This document shows, piece by piece, positions 18,056 through 26,874 of a stretch of DNA of 64,000 bases. The notes beneath the pieces were generated by a model, which saw only the letters and a list, made by a program, of their open reading frames with translations, was not told the DNA's origin and ran no database searches. The number at the start of each line of letters is the position of its first letter. Positions within the stretch are counted from its first letter, which is position 1. Source of the stretch: Frisingicoccus caecimuris (GTDB lineage Bacteria; Bacillota; Clostridia; Lachnospirales; Lachnospiraceae); NCBI RefSeq assembly GCF_004340975.1, contig NZ_SLXA01000002.1, positions 289,750-353,749 of the forward strand. Reading direction: 5' to 3'. The translations under genes were made by a program, and so were the position numbers.

Positions 18056-18610
18056 TCAATGACCATAAACCGAATTTCCCTCCAGGGTCAATATGGTCAT
18101 GCTGCCTTCCGCCAGCATATTTTTATACTTGGTAATAATAAATTCATCCGCAGAAAAGGCCAGGGGCGGCAATGTACTCATATTTTCAATACTGAACCAC
18201 CCCGTTTCTATAATATCATCTCCTGGTTTCAATGTCTCATTCCCACGATAGTGAGAAAGCAATACAACGACCAACGAATTGACGCCATTGTCAAACTGAT
18301 TGGAAACCACATTAATAATGCCATCCGCTGGGCTTGTAATCCCCGCTTCCTCCTTTACTTCCCGGAGAGCTGCTTCCAGATAGGTTTCTCCATACTCAAT
18401 ATACCCGCAGGGCAGACACCATTTCCCCGGATAGATCGACTTCTTATGCCGTTTTCCCAGGAGTATTTCACCCTGCTCATTCACAACAAGAACAGCGATA
18501 CATGGATAAGGATTTTGATAATGAATATGACCGCAGCGTGAGCATCTTTGTCTTAAAACGCCGCCTTCCTCATAATCTTCACATTCTGCTCCGCATCTGA
18601 TACAAAACAT
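18056..18610 (-). CDS. NUDIX hydrolase with zinc ribbon
   Basis: NUDIX hydrolase, 184 aa. An N-terminal zinc ribbon (CIRCG and CSRCG) precedes the NUDIX fold, an arrangement like NADH pyrophosphatase NudC relatives and NUDT14-type proteins. The NUDIX box GYIEYGETYLEAALREVKEE has the full G-x5-E-x7-REVxEE pattern, so it should be catalytically active on a nucleoside diphosphate derivative. The longest frame reaches into the phosphatase gene; the ATG at 18608-18610 with GGGAGG 5 nt upstream is preferred. It sits 10 bp after the PP2C phosphatase gene. Confidence 0.9.
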   Translation of the reverse strand: MFCIRCGAECEDYEEGGVLRQRCSRCGHIHYQNPYPCIAVLVVNEQGEILLGKRHKKSIYPGKWCLPCGYIEYGETYLEAALREVKEEAGITSPADGIINVVSNQFDNGVNSLVVVLLSHYRGNETLKPGDDIIETGWFSIENMSTLPPLAFSADEFIITKYKNMLAEGSMTILTLEGNSVYGH

Positions 18611-18620
18611 GACTGCCTCC

Positions 18621-19790
18621 CTAGTAATATGTAATATTGACTTGCTTGCCCATATGCTCCATCGCATCCCGTATTTGGACAACCAGATTTCTACGTACAC
18701 TGATATCAAATAATTGATTATTGTCATAATTTGCCTGATTATTGGCTTTTCCGACAAAAAAATTCAGCTCCGTACACTCTTCCAGCAAAATTCGAGCCAG
18801 GCGGGCGCCGCCGTTATCGGCATCCAGAGCTTCAAAAAACTCCGCATCAATATCCCCCTCATCAAACTGTCTCAGCAACTTAAATGTATGACTCATCGTC
18901 AATACCCCCTCCGTGACCAGATCCAATTCCCGAATATTTGCCGTTGGCGGTACATCCTTTGTTCCATCATTATTATTCGTCATTTCCTGATTCAAATACC
19001 GGGCTGCAATCTGGCTGCTCGTGCCGCCGCAGACAATCTTTTTGCCGCCGGCCGCCATAAAATCTTTCATCAGACGCTCATCGTCTTCTTTCTTCTCCGG
19101 AGGCCCGGTAAAAATATTCACAATATGACGTTCGATAACCCGTGCCACAGCCACCGTCGTATCGTCTCCCGGCCGCTGTTGGTACAAATCATCACAAGCC
19201 TGACTGAGCATCGCGGCAATACGCGCCGCCGACTTGGTTTCCTTCACACATTTCAATGTGTATTCAGCCATACTCTCCCAGGTCCAGCCGAAATTCAGCA
19301 GTTCGCCCACACCGGCATAAATCGTTCCGTCGCTCATAAGCACAAAACAGTCGTCCGGCTGGACCTTGAAACGATATTCCCGGATTTTCCTTCCACTGAT
19401 TTCCCGTATATTATCCGGAATTGTCATCAGCTTTTTATTCCGGACAAATATACATCCCGGATTATCAAATTCGACCAGATAGGCATCTCCACTGTGGAAA
19501 ATCTGCAAAATACTGAATGTTGAATAGGATACCCCCCGCACTTTACAGACCGGAAGCGTACTGGCCAGTGTTGCCACTGCCTCTTCGATGGGTTCCCCTT
19601 TTAAAAACATGGTCCCGAGAATTTTTGACGCCAGTGTCGCCAAAATATTTGCCTTCACACCACTCCCCATACCATCGGCCAGAATAACGATATCCGAGTC
19701 CTCTGTCTTTAAGATTTCCACCTTATCCCCGCATAATTCCTCGTCATGCTTATTCAAACTTTTCCAAGATACATCAATACTGACATTCAT
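18621..19790 (-). CDS. SpoIIE-type PP2C protein phosphatase
   Basis: PP2C/SpoIIE-family serine/threonine phosphatase, 389 aa, soluble. Metal-binding aspartates are in VILADGMGSG (about residue 37), LMSDGTIYAG (about 150) and GDDTTVAVARV (about 205). The C-terminal 170 residues are a separate domain beginning CGGTSSQIAARYL that I do not recognise from general PP2Cs; it contains LDLVTEGVLTM and ends ITYY. SpoIIE-type phosphatases dephosphorylate anti-anti-sigma proteins, but no STAS gene is in the window. It lies 18 bp after hydS, and a RsbW-like kinase lies in the divergent operon, which suggests a phosphorylation switch tied to the hydrogenase. Confidence 0.88.
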   Translation of the reverse strand: MNVSIDVSWKSLNKHDEELCGDKVEILKTEDSDIVILADGMGSGVKANILATLASKILGTMFLKGEPIEEAVATLASTLPVCKVRGVSYSTFSILQIFHSGDAYLVEFDNPGCIFVRNKKLMTIPDNIREISGRKIREYRFKVQPDDCFVLMSDGTIYAGVGELLNFGWTWESMAEYTLKCVKETKSAARIAAMLSQACDDLYQQRPGDDTTVAVARVIERHIVNIFTGPPEKKEDDERLMKDFMAAGGKKIVCGGTSSQIAARYLNQEMTNNNDGTKDVPPTANIRELDLVTEGVLTMSHTFKLLRQFDEGDIDAEFFEALDADNGGARLARILLEECTELNFFVGKANNQANYDNNQLFDISVRRNLVVQIRDAMEHMGKQVNITYY

Positions 19791-19808
19791 TTTACACCAA
19801 CCTTCCGC

Positions 19809-21563
19809 CTAACGGCCGTCATCCTCTAACATAGAACGTTTCAATTGATTCAGCGTTGCCTTTGTTTCCGCCGTTGTCTCTCCGAGTAATCCGGCAATCT
19901 CCTGAGCCACCATCATCTGCTTATCAATGACCATCTGGGCCGCTTCCACGGTTTTCATCTTTAACTGGTACTGATGTTCCAGTTCCTTTTCCTCCGCTGT
20001 TATATCCTGAATGATCGTCAGAAGGGAATCCTGATCTTCCATATAAATGACACTGGTCAGTACTGTCATACCATATGGTTCCAGCTCCATTTTTCTTCGT
20101 TGGATAGACTGATGAGTCTTGAAAATATCCTCAAACAGAGACGCATCCATAAATTCATAAATATAGCGTTCCAGAGCTTCCTGTCTGGACACCTTAAATA
20201 CCTTTTCTGCCTTTGCGTTAAACTCACCGATACGCAAATCGTGACCAATAATCAAAATCATATTCGGCGTAGCTTCCAGGACCAGATTAGACATGGACTG
20301 AGCCTGTTCATATGTATGAGGAAGGCACATATCCAGTTCCGCTTTACCCTGGAAAACAGCAATGGCTTTCTCCCGACAGCTTGTATAACCACAGGCACCA
20401 CAGTTTAATTCCTGATCCTTGTTGTACTTTCCGGTAGCTTTCAAAATTTCCTGAATTTCCTCTTCTGTCGGCATATGGTCATTCTCTTTTCTTGAATAAA
20501 ATTTCTTAGCCATGACCACATCGGCCGGTACATCCAAAGCTTCGACCGGCGCATATTCTACCTGATCTTCAATATTAAAACGAGCCCGGTATCTGGAAAA
20601 TTCCATCTTCGTCGTGGCCGGTCCCTTTATACAGCCGCCTTCGCACATATTCATCTCAACAAAGCATTTCTGAATTTCTCCGGTTTCCATGGCTTCCAAA
20701 AGTTCTCGGCAGTTTTCAATACCATCCACAAACATATGCCTGTATCCGCCTGACTGACCATCCTGACTTTCCGTAATCCCCGACTGCCCTGAAGCGTTCC
20801 TCGATAACATGACTGATTGAATAACACCCCGGCTGACCGGATAAAGCCGGTTGATCTTAGGGTCCGGATTGGCCATCGGACGATTTTCACATTCACTGAG
20901 TACGATATTTTCCGACTGCATCCACTCTTTTAATTCGCCAAAATGAATGACCGCATCGATGGCGCCTTCCGTTCGTTCATCTTCCTCCGCCTCTTCCTTC
21001 TTAGCCACACAAGGCCCGAGAAAAACGACCTTCGTATTTTGCCCATAAAGCTTCTTTATGAGCCGCCCATGAGCCACCATCGGTGATACTACCGGCGCCA
21101 TAAATCGAACCAGTGACGGATAATATTTCTCGATCAGATCATTCACACTCGGACAGCAGGTTGTGATCACATTTATCATCTGTCCCTCCGAAAGAATCTT
21201 TGCATATTCCTGTGTTACCAGAGCAGCACCTTCCGCTGTCTCCCGGACAGCCGTAAACCCAAGTTTCAGCAGACCATCCACCACCTGTCCCGGCGTAACA
21301 TAATCCATAATTCCCAGATAAGACGGGGCAATGGATACGACAACCTTTTCACCGGAACGGATATAATATTTTACCCGCTCCAGATCACTGACAAAGGTCT
21401 TGGCATTCTGCGGACAGACTTCCAGACATTTTCCACACAAAATACAATATTCCTTCATAATCTGCGCCTGGGCATTTTTCACCCGGATTGCCTTCACCGA
21501 ACAGGAACGCACACATTTGTAACAATGCTTACAGCTCGCATTCTTAAAATCAATAATCTTCAT
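19809..21563 (-). CDS. hydS: HydS-type putative sensory [FeFe] hydrogenase, PAS
   Basis: Hydrogenase-like iron-sulfur protein, about 584 aa. Order: two [4Fe-4S] motifs (CKHCYKCVRSC, CILCGKCLEVC), an H-cluster domain, a further cysteine cluster CGACGYTSC plus a distal Cys, a PAS domain (about 435-545) and a C-terminal helix. H-cluster motifs are TTCCPSV, GPCVAKKEE and EMNMCEGGCIKG, so the cysteine ligands and key Lys and Glu remain, but the GGG of catalytic enzymes is missing. That is the pattern of putative sensory group hydrogenases (HydS). The long frame opens at 21644; the ATG at 21561-21563 with GGAGAG is preferred. A terminator separates it from hydA. Confidence 0.88.
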   Translation of the reverse strand: MKIIDFKNASCKHCYKCVRSCSVKAIRVKNAQAQIMKEYCILCGKCLEVCPQNAKTFVSDLERVKYYIRSGEKVVVSIAPSYLGIMDYVTPGQVVDGLLKLGFTAVRETAEGAALVTQEYAKILSEGQMINVITTCCPSVNDLIEKYYPSLVRFMAPVVSPMVAHGRLIKKLYGQNTKVVFLGPCVAKKEEAEEDERTEGAIDAVIHFGELKEWMQSENIVLSECENRPMANPDPKINRLYPVSRGVIQSVMLSRNASGQSGITESQDGQSGGYRHMFVDGIENCRELLEAMETGEIQKCFVEMNMCEGGCIKGPATTKMEFSRYRARFNIEDQVEYAPVEALDVPADVVMAKKFYSRKENDHMPTEEEIQEILKATGKYNKDQELNCGACGYTSCREKAIAVFQGKAELDMCLPHTYEQAQSMSNLVLEATPNMILIIGHDLRIGEFNAKAEKVFKVSRQEALERYIYEFMDASLFEDIFKTHQSIQRRKMELEPYGMTVLTSVIYMEDQDSLLTIIQDITAEEKELEHQYQLKMKTVEAAQMVIDKQMMVAQEIAGLLGETTAETKATLNQLKRSMLEDDGR

Positions 21564-21663
21564 AAACTTCTCTCCAAAATATTTTTCTAACAGGTTGGGC
21601 CGCCAATAATTACATCCTTCAGAATCCCCTGTTTCCCCTTTCATTATATATCGTAAGGCAAAA

Positions 21664-21688
21664 CAGGAAGAGCTTACTGCTCTCCCTG
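21664..21688 (-). terminator. Terminator between hydA and hydS
   Basis: Stem of 10 bp, including one G-U pair, pairs 21664-21673 with 21679-21688 around a 5-nt loop; on the minus strand it is followed by TTTT. It starts about 20 bp after the hydA stop and could end or attenuate the hydCBA message. A TATAAT just beyond it (plus 21644-21649) might start a separate hydS message. Confidence 0.7.
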
Positions 21689-21706
21689 CTTTCTTGTATG
21701 AATCAT

Positions 21707-23455
21707 TTAGTTTCCGTTGACACTCCGTTTTACATAGGTTGTATGAAGCACTTCATGGGCCTTATGACTTCCCGGCTCTCCAAAATACTCTTCATAAACC
21801 TTTTTGATGGAAGGATTCTCATGAGATTTACGGATTGTCTTTGCCGCATCATTATCATACAGCACTTTTGCACGGATTCCCTGAACATCCACTGTATTGC
21901 GGACAGATCCGGATACCTGAGGCTGGCCGCCACCGTTGACACAACCACCCGGGCAACCCATAATTTCGATAAAGTGGTAATCTGCTTCTCCGGATTTCAC
22001 TTTTTCAAGCAGCTCCCGTGCATTTCCAAGGCCGGAAGCTACGGCAACCTTTACGTCCATACCTGCCACATTATAGGAGGCTTCTTTGATACCCTTTGTT
22101 CCACGGACATCGACAAAATCCGGGTTCGGAAGTTCTTCACCGGTCAGCGTTTCCACTGCAGTACGAAGGGCCGCTTCCATAACACCGCCGGTAGCGCCGA
22201 AGATAACGGCCGCACCTGTCGATTCTCCCAATGGATCATCAAAACCTTCATCCGGCAGCTCATTAAACCGGATGCCAAGACGCTTGATCATACGTGCAAG
22301 CTCACGGGTCGTCATAGCATAATCTACATCCGGCACTCCGGCTGCACTCTGATCCGGACGGCCGATTTCGAATTTCTTTGCAGTACATGGCATGATGCTG
22401 ACACTGACAATATTCTTCGGATCAATCCCCATCTTTTCCGCATAATAGGTTTTTAACACAGCGCCGAACATCTGCTGCGGAGACTTACAGGACGACAGAT
22501 TCTCCGTCATATCCGGAAAATAATGCTCACAGTATTTAATCCATCCCGGTGAACAAGAAGTGATCATCGGAAGAACGCCGCCGTTCTGTACCCGGTCAAG
22601 GAATTCATGAGCTTCCTCCATAATAGTTAAATCTGCACTGAAATCTGTATCAAAAACTTTATCAAAACCAATTCTCCGAAGGGCTGCTGCCATCTTGCCT
22701 TCCACATCGGTTCCCATCGGATAACCAAACTCTTCACCAAGAGCGGCACGCACGGCGGGAGCTGTCTGAACACAAACATACTTCTCCGGATCTGCAATAG
22801 CTTCAAGAACTTCGTCAATATAATCTTTCTCTCTCAACGCCCCCGTTGGACAGACTGCAATACACTGTCCACAGGATACACAGCTTGTCTCGCCAAGTCC
22901 CATGTCAAAGGCGGAACCGATATAGGTTTTAAAGCCACGCTCATTGGCTCCGATGACGCCAATTCCCTGGACCTTTTCACAGACAGCCACGCAGCGTCGG
23001 CAGAGAATACATTTGCTGTTATCACGAATCATATGCGCAGCAGATGTATCGATTACACTCTCAAGCATCTCACCGTCATATTTTTGCTCATCAGTTACGC
23101 CCAAATCCCGGCAGAGCTGCTGTAATTCACAATTTCCACTGCGGACACAGGAAAGACATTCTTTCCGGTGATTGGAAAGAAGAAGCTGCAATGTCTTTTT
23201 CCGTGACTCAACAACCTTCGGTGTATTGGTCCATACTTCCATGCCCTCGTTGATTGGATAAACACAGGCGGTTACCAGCGTTCTTGCTCCTTTCACTTCA
23301 ACGACACACATACGGCAGGCGCCGATTTCATTAATCTCTTTTAAATAACATAAAGTTGGAATTTCAATATGCGCCAGTCTGGCCGCCTCAAGAATCGTGG
23401 AGCCAGCCGGAGCGGTTACATCCATACCATTAATTTTAATTGTAATATCGCCCAT
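21707..23455 (-). CDS. hydA: [FeFe] hydrogenase catalytic subunit HydA
   Basis: Catalytic subunit of a bifurcating, NADH- and ferredoxin-dependent [FeFe] hydrogenase, about 582 aa. N-terminal [2Fe-2S] domain (GACRMCVVE), a His/Cys [4Fe-4S] motif (HRKECLSCVRSGNC), two [4Fe-4S] motifs (CILCRRCVAVC, CVSCGQCIAVC), then the H-cluster domain with MPCTAKKFE and EIMGCPGGCVNGGGQP. The first H-cluster motif reads TSCSPGW, where the textbook form is TSCCPxW. The C-terminal small-subunit-like segment ends in SHENPSIKKVYEEYFG. The ATG at 23453-23455 with GGAGGG 7 nt upstream is preferred over the one overlapping the hydB stop. Confidence 0.95.
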   Translation of the reverse strand: MGDITIKINGMDVTAPAGSTILEAARLAHIEIPTLCYLKEINEIGACRMCVVEVKGARTLVTACVYPINEGMEVWTNTPKVVESRKKTLQLLLSNHRKECLSCVRSGNCELQQLCRDLGVTDEQKYDGEMLESVIDTSAAHMIRDNSKCILCRRCVAVCEKVQGIGVIGANERGFKTYIGSAFDMGLGETSCVSCGQCIAVCPTGALREKDYIDEVLEAIADPEKYVCVQTAPAVRAALGEEFGYPMGTDVEGKMAAALRRIGFDKVFDTDFSADLTIMEEAHEFLDRVQNGGVLPMITSCSPGWIKYCEHYFPDMTENLSSCKSPQQMFGAVLKTYYAEKMGIDPKNIVSVSIMPCTAKKFEIGRPDQSAAGVPDVDYAMTTRELARMIKRLGIRFNELPDEGFDDPLGESTGAAVIFGATGGVMEAALRTAVETLTGEELPNPDFVDVRGTKGIKEASYNVAGMDVKVAVASGLGNARELLEKVKSGEADYHFIEIMGCPGGCVNGGGQPQVSGSVRNTVDVQGIRAKVLYDNDAAKTIRKSHENPSIKKVYEEYFGEPGSHKAHEVLHTTYVKRSVNGN

Positions 23456-23469
23456 CTCTCTGCCCTCCA

Positions 23470-25260
23470 TTACTCTTTATAAATTGCGCCAAAGCGGCAT
23501 TTTTCCATACATGCACCACACTTGATACACTTATCCTGATGAATCATATGTGGTTCCTTCACCTTGCCTTCGATTGCTCCAGCCGGACAGGTCCGTGCGC
23601 AGAGCGTACAGCCGCGGCACTTATCTGCATCAATATGATAAGACAGAAGTGCTTTACAGACGCCGGCCGGACAATGCTTATCCACAACATGAGCCACATA
23701 CTCATCTCTGAAATAACGAAGGGTAGAAAGTACCGGATTCGGTGCAGTCTGTCCAAGACCACAGAGGGAATTATCTTTAATATAGTAAGCCAGCTCCTCC
23801 AGACGATCCAGATCCTCCAGCGTTCCCTGACCTTTGGTAATCTTATCCAGAATCTCATACATACGCTTTGTACCGACACGACACGGCGTACATTTACCAC
23901 AGGACTCATCGACCGTAAATTCCAGGAAGAATTTGGCGATATCGACCATACAGTTATCTTCGTCCATGACGATCAGGCCGCCGGAACCCATCATGGAACC
24001 AATCTCTATCAGGTTATCATAATCAATCGGAATATCAAAATGCTCTGCCGGAATACATCCGCCGGATGGACCGCCGGTCTGAGCTGCTTTAAATTTCTTG
24101 CCGTTCGGAATACCGCCGCCGATCTCTTCGACAACCGTACGCAGCGTCGTTCCCATCGGAATCTCCACGAGACCCGTATTATTGATCTTACCGCCAAGGG
24201 CAAATACCTTTGTTCCTTTGGATTTTTCCGTACCCATGGATGCAAACCATTCGGCACCGTTCAAAATGATCTGAGGAATGTTTGCATAGGTTTCAACATT
24301 ATTCAGAATCGTCGGGCTGGCAAATAAACCTTTGACAGCCGGGAACGGCGGTCTCGGTCTCGGCTCACCACGGTTACCTTCGATGGAAACCATAAGGGCG
24401 GTCTCTTCACCACAGACAAAAGCGCCAGCGCCCAGACGTAAATCAATATCAAAGTTAAAGCCTGTTCCAAAAATATCTTTACCAAGCAGGCCATATTCTC
24501 TTGCCTGATTAATGGCAATTTCCAGACGTTTTACGGCGATCGGATACTCTGCACGAACATAGATATATCCCTGATCTGCCCCGATCGCATAACCGGCGAT
24601 GGCCATAGCCTCCAGAACAACATGCGGATCGCCTTCCAAAACGGAACGATCCATGAATGCCCCCGGGTCACCTTCGTCAGCGTTGCAACAGACGTATTTC
24701 TGAACTTCGCCCCGATTGGAGGAAGCAAATTTCCATTTCAAGCCTGTCGGGAAACCGGCACCGCCACGGCCGCGAAGACCACTGTCCAGAATAATCTGAA
24801 TAACCTCATCCGGCGTCATCTCAGTAAGCACCCGGCCAAGAGCTTCATAACCGTTCGTTCCGATATATTCATCAATATTTTCCGGATTGATCACACCACA
24901 GTTACGCAGGGCAATCCGATGCTGCTTTTTATAAAAGTCTGTTTCTGCAAGGGATTTTACGCCTTCATCCGTTAATGTCTCATCATAAACAAGACGTTTG
25001 ACAACACGGCCTTTGAGCAGGTGTTCTTCGACGATCTCCGGAATATCATCTTCCTTTACCATGGAATAAAAAACGGCTTCCGGATAAACAACCATGATCG
25101 GGCCGAGAGCACACAAACCATGGCATCCAGTCTGTACAACGGATACCTCTTTAGTCAATCCCTGTTTATCAAGTTCTCTTTTTAATCTTTCTAAAATTCT
25201 CTGGCTGCCGGAGGACGTACATCCTGTGCCACCGCATACCAGAACATGCGCACGATACAT
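23470..25260 (-). CDS. hydB: HydB, NuoF-like NADH-binding subunit
   Basis: Diaphorase subunit of the bifurcating hydrogenase, 596 aa. Domains in order: a thioredoxin-like [2Fe-2S] domain (CGGTGC, QTGCHGLC), the NuoF fold with FMN/NADH motifs (GLRGRGGAGFPTG, CNADEGDPG, GAGAFVCGEETAL), an SLBB domain, the NuoF [4Fe-4S] motif ESCGKCTPCR, and a C-terminal two-cluster ferredoxin domain (CRGCTLCARTC, CIKCGACMEKC). It oxidises NADH and supplies electrons to HydA together with reduced ferredoxin. Length and architecture match HydB of HydABC complexes. AGGAGG precedes the start. Confidence 0.96.
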   Translation of the reverse strand: MYRAHVLVCGGTGCTSSGSQRILERLKRELDKQGLTKEVSVVQTGCHGLCALGPIMVVYPEAVFYSMVKEDDIPEIVEEHLLKGRVVKRLVYDETLTDEGVKSLAETDFYKKQHRIALRNCGVINPENIDEYIGTNGYEALGRVLTEMTPDEVIQIILDSGLRGRGGAGFPTGLKWKFASSNRGEVQKYVCCNADEGDPGAFMDRSVLEGDPHVVLEAMAIAGYAIGADQGYIYVRAEYPIAVKRLEIAINQAREYGLLGKDIFGTGFNFDIDLRLGAGAFVCGEETALMVSIEGNRGEPRPRPPFPAVKGLFASPTILNNVETYANIPQIILNGAEWFASMGTEKSKGTKVFALGGKINNTGLVEIPMGTTLRTVVEEIGGGIPNGKKFKAAQTGGPSGGCIPAEHFDIPIDYDNLIEIGSMMGSGGLIVMDEDNCMVDIAKFFLEFTVDESCGKCTPCRVGTKRMYEILDKITKGQGTLEDLDRLEELAYYIKDNSLCGLGQTAPNPVLSTLRYFRDEYVAHVVDKHCPAGVCKALLSYHIDADKCRGCTLCARTCPAGAIEGKVKEPHMIHQDKCIKCGACMEKCRFGAIYKE

Positions 25261-25277
25261 AGAACGCTACCTCCTGA

Positions 25278-25649
25278 CTATAATTTTGTTTCGTTTAATG
25301 TATATTTTCCTAATACATGGCCACGAACCAGATGCTGTTCCAGCATCTCCATGGCCTTATCCACGTTCATCTTCACATAGGTTACTTTTTCTTTGCCTGG
25401 TTCAAGCACCTCAACGATCGGCTCATACTGGCACAGACCGATACATCCGGTCTGAGTTACAACCACGTTGCTCATACCACGTTTTTGGACCTCATCGGAT
25501 AACACATTCAATACTGGTCTTGCGCCGCTGGCAATGCCGCAGGTCGCCATGCCGACGATTACCCGGGTCTGTCCTGAATCCTCGGAGCGCATGCCGACTT
25601 TTCCCTGCATCTTCTCACGAATAGCTTTTAATTCTTCAAGCGATTTCAT
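25278..25649 (-). CDS. Thioredoxin-like 2Fe-2S-type protein
   Basis: Small thioredoxin-fold [2Fe-2S] ferredoxin-like protein, 123 aa, of the type found inside hyd operons. The C-terminal cysteine pair QTGCIGLC is intact, but the first pair is reduced to one cysteine in MATCGIASGARPV. With three cysteines it may bind an altered cluster or a cluster with a non-Cys ligand, or act in partner binding only. The segment from QTGC to VTYVKMN resembles the N-terminal domain of HydB, so it may arise from duplication. It lies between the HATPase gene and hydB. Confidence 0.85.
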   Translation of the reverse strand: MKSLEELKAIREKMQGKVGMRSEDSGQTRVIVGMATCGIASGARPVLNVLSDEVQKRGMSNVVVTQTGCIGLCQYEPIVEVLEPGKEKVTYVKMNVDKAMEMLEQHLVRGHVLGKYTLNETKL

Positions 25650-25668
25650 AATAATAGCTACCTCCTAT

Positions 25669-26226
25669 TCAAATGATGGCTCCGCCATCCACGTCCACTT
25701 TATTCTCCGTCAAATATTCCCGTATGTACTCGGCCACCTCCGGCGTATCCAGAGGAATGCCGCCGAGAATGTCCTTCATCTGCCGCGTATCCAGAACAAA
25801 TTCCCTGTCATCATACCGATAGGTATAACAAAAATCCACCTCGGGATGAAAATGAATCAGTGTATAAATCGTCCCGCTGATATCTCCCAAAGGCATCCTG
25901 TCAATATGATCCAGGCGAAACTCTGCCTGAACACGGGTCCCTTCACCGACTTTTGAATCAATGCAAAAATCTCCATCCGCACTGAGCGCCGCCATCTTAA
26001 AGAAGGGAACTCCAAGGCCCACTTTTCGTGTTGTCCGCGTCGTAAAAAATGGATCCTCCACCTGCCTGAGCTGCTCTTCTGTCATTCCACAGCCATCATC
26101 CTTAATGATGATGGTCAGCCGGTCGGCCCGTGTGTCTACCAACACACTAATCTCTACAAGTGAAGCTTTGGCCCTGGTAGAATTTTCCGCCACATCAAGA
26201 ATATTTAAGGAAATCTCTGTCATCAT
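25669..26226 (-). CDS. GHKL ATPase-domain protein in hyd operon
   Basis: Stand-alone histidine-kinase-type ATPase domain, 185 aa, with no dimerisation/phosphoacceptor His domain. The N box is EISLNILDVAENSTRA, the G1 box is KDDGCGM, and GLGVPFFKMAA resembles the G2 region. The last 70 residues (HFHPEVDFCYTYRYDD onward) form a short extra domain. Without a DHp domain it probably acts as a protein kinase or ATP-dependent binding partner in the RsbW manner rather than as a classic histidine kinase. It starts 3 bp after the hydC stop and belongs to the hyd operon, as in some other anaerobes. Confidence 0.85.
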   Translation of the reverse strand: MMTEISLNILDVAENSTRAKASLVEISVLVDTRADRLTIIIKDDGCGMTEEQLRQVEDPFFTTRTTRKVGLGVPFFKMAALSADGDFCIDSKVGEGTRVQAEFRLDHIDRMPLGDISGTIYTLIHFHPEVDFCYTYRYDDREFVLDTRQMKDILGGIPLDTPEVAEYIREYLTENKVDVDGGAII

Positions 26227-26229
26227 AAC

Positions 26230-26724
26230 TTAATCATACTTCGCCAGAATGGCTTCAACATCATCCACAGACAGACGTCCGTAAACCTCGTCGTTGATCA
26301 TCATGACCGGTGCCAGGCCACAGGCGCCAACGCAGCGACAGGCATCCAGAGAAAACTTTCCATCCGGTGTACATTCGCCGCCGACAATGCCAAGCAGATC
26401 CATCAACTTATTATATATATCTCCGGATCCTTTGACATAGCAGGCTGTTCCAAGACAGACAGAAATCTGATAACGTCCTTTTGGATTCAAAGCAAACTGC
26501 GAATAAAAGGTTGCCACACCATAAATCTTTTCCAGAGGCACATGTAATTCATCGGAAATCATCGTCTGCACTTCGATTGGCAGATAGCCATAAATTTCCT
26601 GAGCTTTCTGCATGATCGGCATCAGGGATCCCCTTTCTCCCCGGAGCTCATGAATCACAGAAAGCAATGCCTCCTTCTGCTCTGCTGTTCCGGTAAACGG
26701 AACGCTCTGTTTCTTACTTCCCAA
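26230..26724 (-). CDS. hydC: HydC, NuoE-like 2Fe-2S subunit
   Basis: Small subunit of the bifurcating hydrogenase, about 164 aa, NuoE family. The four cluster cysteines are in CLGTACYVKG and CRCVGACGLAPV. It binds one [2Fe-2S] cluster beside the HydB flavin. The longest frame opens with GTG at 26733, but AAGGGG abuts that codon; the TTG at 26722-26724 lies 8 nt after the same site and is the better start. First gene of the minus-strand hyd operon, facing the DRTGG gene across a 150-bp divergent promoter region. Confidence 0.93.
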   Translation of the reverse strand: MGSKKQSVPFTGTAEQKEALLSVIHELRGERGSLMPIMQKAQEIYGYLPIEVQTMISDELHVPLEKIYGVATFYSQFALNPKGRYQISVCLGTACYVKGSGDIYNKLMDLLGIVGGECTPDGKFSLDACRCVGACGLAPVMMINDEVYGRLSVDDVEAILAKYD

Positions 26725-26757
26725 AATAATCACCCCTTAATTAAAATCTGGTAATTC

Positions 26758-26786
26758 ATTATACCACTATTTTTGTGAAATTTCTA
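26758..26786 (-). promoter_or_regulatory. hydC operon promoter
   Basis: Minus strand TAGAAA (plus 26781-26786), 17 bp, TATAAT (plus 26758-26763), with TGG directly before the -10, an extended -10 motif. It faces away from the plus-strand promoter 20-50 bp away, so a regulator here could affect both arms. Confidence 0.6.
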
Positions 26787-26804
26787 TATATTTGCTAAAA
26801 ACAA

Positions 26805-26834
26805 TATACAATTTTTATAATTACATGATATAAT
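26805..26834 (+). promoter_or_regulatory. Promoter of plus-strand hydrogenase-associated operon
   Basis: TATACA at 26805-26810, 18-bp spacer, TATAAT at 26829-26834, about 40 nt before the first DRTGG gene. The region between this and the hydC promoter is very AT-rich with no clear Rex palindrome. Confidence 0.5.
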
Positions 26835-26874
26835 TATACTAATTGGTACAATCCCTAGAATCAGGAGGAGCAAT

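Noticed and set aside
26734..26874. Rex operator in the hydC/DRTGG divergent region
   Set aside because: I looked for TTGTTAA-N4-TTAACAA and found only scattered AT-rich fragments with no paired half-sites.
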